Positions 61,827-64,000 of a DNA stretch of 64,000 bases are shown piece by piece. The position numbers and the translations under genes were made by a program. Position 1 is the stretch's first letter. Each line of letters starts with the position of its first letter. The stretch lies in assembly GCA_024529925.1 (NCBI GenBank), contig JAFEUB010000798.1:630001-694000 (forward strand), given 5' to 3'. The notes below the pieces were generated by a model that saw only the letters and a program-made list of their open reading frames with translations, made no database searches and was not told the origin of the DNA. This stretch comes from Ophthalmolycus amberensis. Its lineage: Eukaryota; Chordata; Actinopteri; Perciformes; Zoarcidae.

Positions 61827-62017
61827 CTTGAACTGAAATCCATCAACAGACCGCAAAAGCTGTAAAGATTCTCCAATTTCATGAAAAGCTATAGTTGCTG
61901 AATATCACAGTGCAGGAAGAGGCAAAAAGCCAACTGGGCTTATTTGAAGCCTCCACCTATATAATATTAAAATGTTTACAATGTTACAGAGAACATAAAA
62001 TTAATATGCATAAACTT

Positions 62018-62048
<31 letters not shown>

Positions 62049-62069
62049 GCACACACACACACACACACC
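62018..62069. repeat. (CA)n tract in ccsap 5' intron
   Basis: CA dinucleotides with two CG interruptions in the presumed first intron of ccsap. Confidence 0.92.
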
Positions 62070-62994
62070 AGGTCTATGAGGTGTGCACTGTATACTACAT
62101 TTGCAATAACAACTGTGTTATAACCGAAAACAAAGCATTCGCAAACACCAGCTACGATGTTGTCAACGTTCGCAGGTCTTTGAGGATCGGTGTCACCGCC
62201 AGACATTTAAACTGTAACATGTAAACCGTTAGAGCCAATGGCTGAGCAGCTGGAGGCTTCCCCTGGCTACAACACCCGCCTACTTCCTCTTCTCCCCGAG
62301 GCTGGTTGGCCTCGCTGGGCTCCTGTGAGCGGACATACGAGTCTAGTTTTGGGGAGATAAATAATTTGGGTTTATGTTCTGTAAACTCAATCGGCGTCGT
62401 ACTGTTAAAACTGGCCGAAGTCTGAATTATCCATTACAACGTTGACTGCAGACATGCTTGAACGTGATGACGTCGGAGTCATCTCGTCCTCTGATTGGCT
62501 CCAGCGATCTAAAAGCCTTATATTGAATATTCAAAATTAAAGGTCAGCCCAACCGTAGTTATTGTATGAAAACACTTGAGGCGTTATAGTCGCCGTGCTT
62601 CAAATCACTAAAACTGTATTTTTGAATTACTGAAATACGACGCTGTTGTATCCAAAGGCTTTGAAAAAAATGCGCACATAAAATCGTCGCCATGCATTGT
62701 GTCATATCAACTAGCTACAACACAGTAACAGTGTCAATATATTGGTTAAACAATTAGCCCGTTACTCATTATGCTCATCATCATAACATATGTGTCCGTG
62801 TTAATGAAAGATGTGACTAAATCATATGATAATATAGAGCACCAATAATCGCATCAGCGCTTGCAGATAACAACCAAAACGTATTAATATATCACTGACA
62901 ATCCATCCCCCCCTTCATCTATAACAGTGCATGGCTTGACAGCAGAAATTCAGTGCTGTAAGAGTCTAAATGTGTGTACCGTAAATATACTTAC

Positions 62995-63080
62995 ACTGGG
63001 CTCGGATTTCACGGAAGCAAAGCAGAACAGATGGCGCTCACGGTGCTGCTGTAATCTTGGCTGCGTCTCTTAGCTCCGCC
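62995..63080 (-). other. candidate 5' non-coding exon of ccsap
   Basis: On the minus strand, CCCAGT followed by GTAAGTATA (donor at 62994-62993) is a strong splice donor. It lies about 1.2 kb upstream of the coding start exon, whose acceptor is at 61834-61833. The stretch beside it is GC-rich (AGCTCCGCCCGCGTGAGG near 63070-63090) and looks like a TATA-less promoter. The 5' end is a guess. Confidence 0.4.
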
Positions 63081-63089
63081 CGCGTGAGG

Positions 63090-64000
63090 ACGTTTTTAAA
63101 AAGCCAAACACACCCGCAACAGGTGGCCCGGACCGGGATGTCAGCAATGCGGTCGGGGCGTTTATGAATGACTTTTGCTGATAATTATTTCTATCAGATG
63201 GTGAAATATGATTAAACAAAATACGATTATTTTACTGTATTTAGACACAAGGCATAGATTCAACAACTAGAGCTTAATTGAGTCACTTGTTGCTTGTTAA
63301 ATTGGGATAAACAGTGCTTTACTTTGCCACCAATGGCCCCAAAAAGCATCTACCCATCTTAATATTCGTGTAGGCACTTACATTTGTCTTGTATATGTCT
63401 GTACCCGAGGGGTTAAGAAATATAAATACGGTGCTTGGCGATAGATCAATATAAATGATGTGGGCACAGGGTGGTGCGCCCCCAACATACTATATTGTGC
63501 TTTGAGGCTAGACCCAAAGCACACACCCAGTCACCTGATGAGCTTATGCATATAAGGTAGGGCTGCGGGTCTGGCCTTGCCTACAGATGGCCTGGGAGCC
63601 GGAGCTGCTCGTTTAGGCTCGTGCAGGGCAGACAGCTCAACGGGATTCAGAGCCGGGTGTCGGGTGACCCTGATCCGCTCGGTCTAAAGCGGAGCTGCTG
63701 CTGCTGCCCTGGCACATTCCTGGCAAGTCAGACTCCGACTGTCGGACCTTAGGCGTCACCTTTCACGAGCGCTGTCGCCCAGCCAGCAGTGACTGATGGG
63801 ACAGAGCAAGACACCCTTCCTCCTCCTCATCCGTCCAGAGCCGTGGTAACACCCCTATCGACCTCTACTGCCCTGGCACCTGATCAGCCGATTGGTTTAT
63901 GCGGTATAAAGTGTGTCAGGTACACTTGTGCTCAAGCCAATTAAGCCTCTCCCGGACTTCATTGTTGTGATGCTTTAGGTTATTACTCCCCCAATTGAAT
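63090..64000. other. right-end intergenic stretch, unassigned
   Basis: There is no gene I can support. From about 63450 the sequence is noticeably more GC-rich than its surroundings. It has two TATA-like motifs, CATATAAGG (63549-63557) and GGTATAAAG (63902-63910). It could be a promoter of a gene beyond the window or part of a repetitive element such as an LTR. I cannot decide. Confidence 0.4.

Noticed and set aside
61827..61856. Upstream start for ccsap
   Set aside because: The codon at 61856 is TTG, and a CAG acceptor lies just upstream of the ATG at 61826.

Overview
The window is nuclear DNA from a ray-finned fish, probably a percomorph teleost. The evidence is compact vertebrate genes with GT..AG introns, very dense dinucleotide and tetranucleotide repeats, and fish-type transposable elements. 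I see no prokaryotic operons, CRISPR arrays, viral genomes or defence systems. The ORFs built from runs of HT, YI, SL or IYLS are translated microsatellites.

Eight protein genes can be assembled exon by exon. From left to right: rhou (-, 14320-17128), an atypical Rho GTPase; pdcd2 (+, 20236-25443), a MYND-finger ribosome-assembly chaperone; tbp (-, 28029-31016), the TATA-binding protein; a psmc3-type proteasome ATPase (+, 31861-33364); psmb1 (-, 35675-37810), proteasome subunit beta-6; phf10 (-, 39580-51632), a PBAF chromatin-remodelling subunit; rab4a (+, 52133-55210), an early-endosome recycling GTPase; and ccsap (-, 60109-61826), a centriole/cilia/spindle protein. Every junction I give keeps the reading frame. 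Predicted lengths are 265, 363, 295, 427, 237, 492, 213 and 274 residues, close to the human proteins as I recall them.

The first 10.2 kb have no gene I can support. They hold microsatellites, a small minisatellite and short retroelement scraps. About 10.2-14.3 kb is the likely long 3' UTR of rhou, with a near-perfect hairpin at 13329-13389. Transposable elements sit mainly in introns: a 5'-truncated Rex1/CR1-like LINE in pdcd2 intron 1, an apparently complete hAT DNA transposon with intact transposase and 8-bp target duplications in phf10 intron 1, an L2/CR1-like LINE 3' end in the same intron, and a 128-bp MITE in the rab4a 3' UTR. Very long simple repeats lie in phf10 intron 9 (TA) and rab4a intron 3 (TCTA/TC).

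The layout is mostly housekeeping genes in divergent or convergent pairs: tbp/psmc3 and phf10/rab4a are head to head; pdcd2/tbp, psmc3/psmb1 and rab4a/ccsap are tail to tail. The block joins genes that in human lie in two places: PDCD2-TBP-PSMB1-PHF10 on 6q27, and RHOU-CCSAP-RAB4A on 1q42. The most unusual item is the psmc3 copy. It has one intron instead of the roughly a dozen exons of the vertebrate gene and is wedged between tbp and psmb1, which are neighbours in human. It looks like an intact, probably functional, semi-processed retrogene that may share tbp's promoter region. I found no clearly new biological system.
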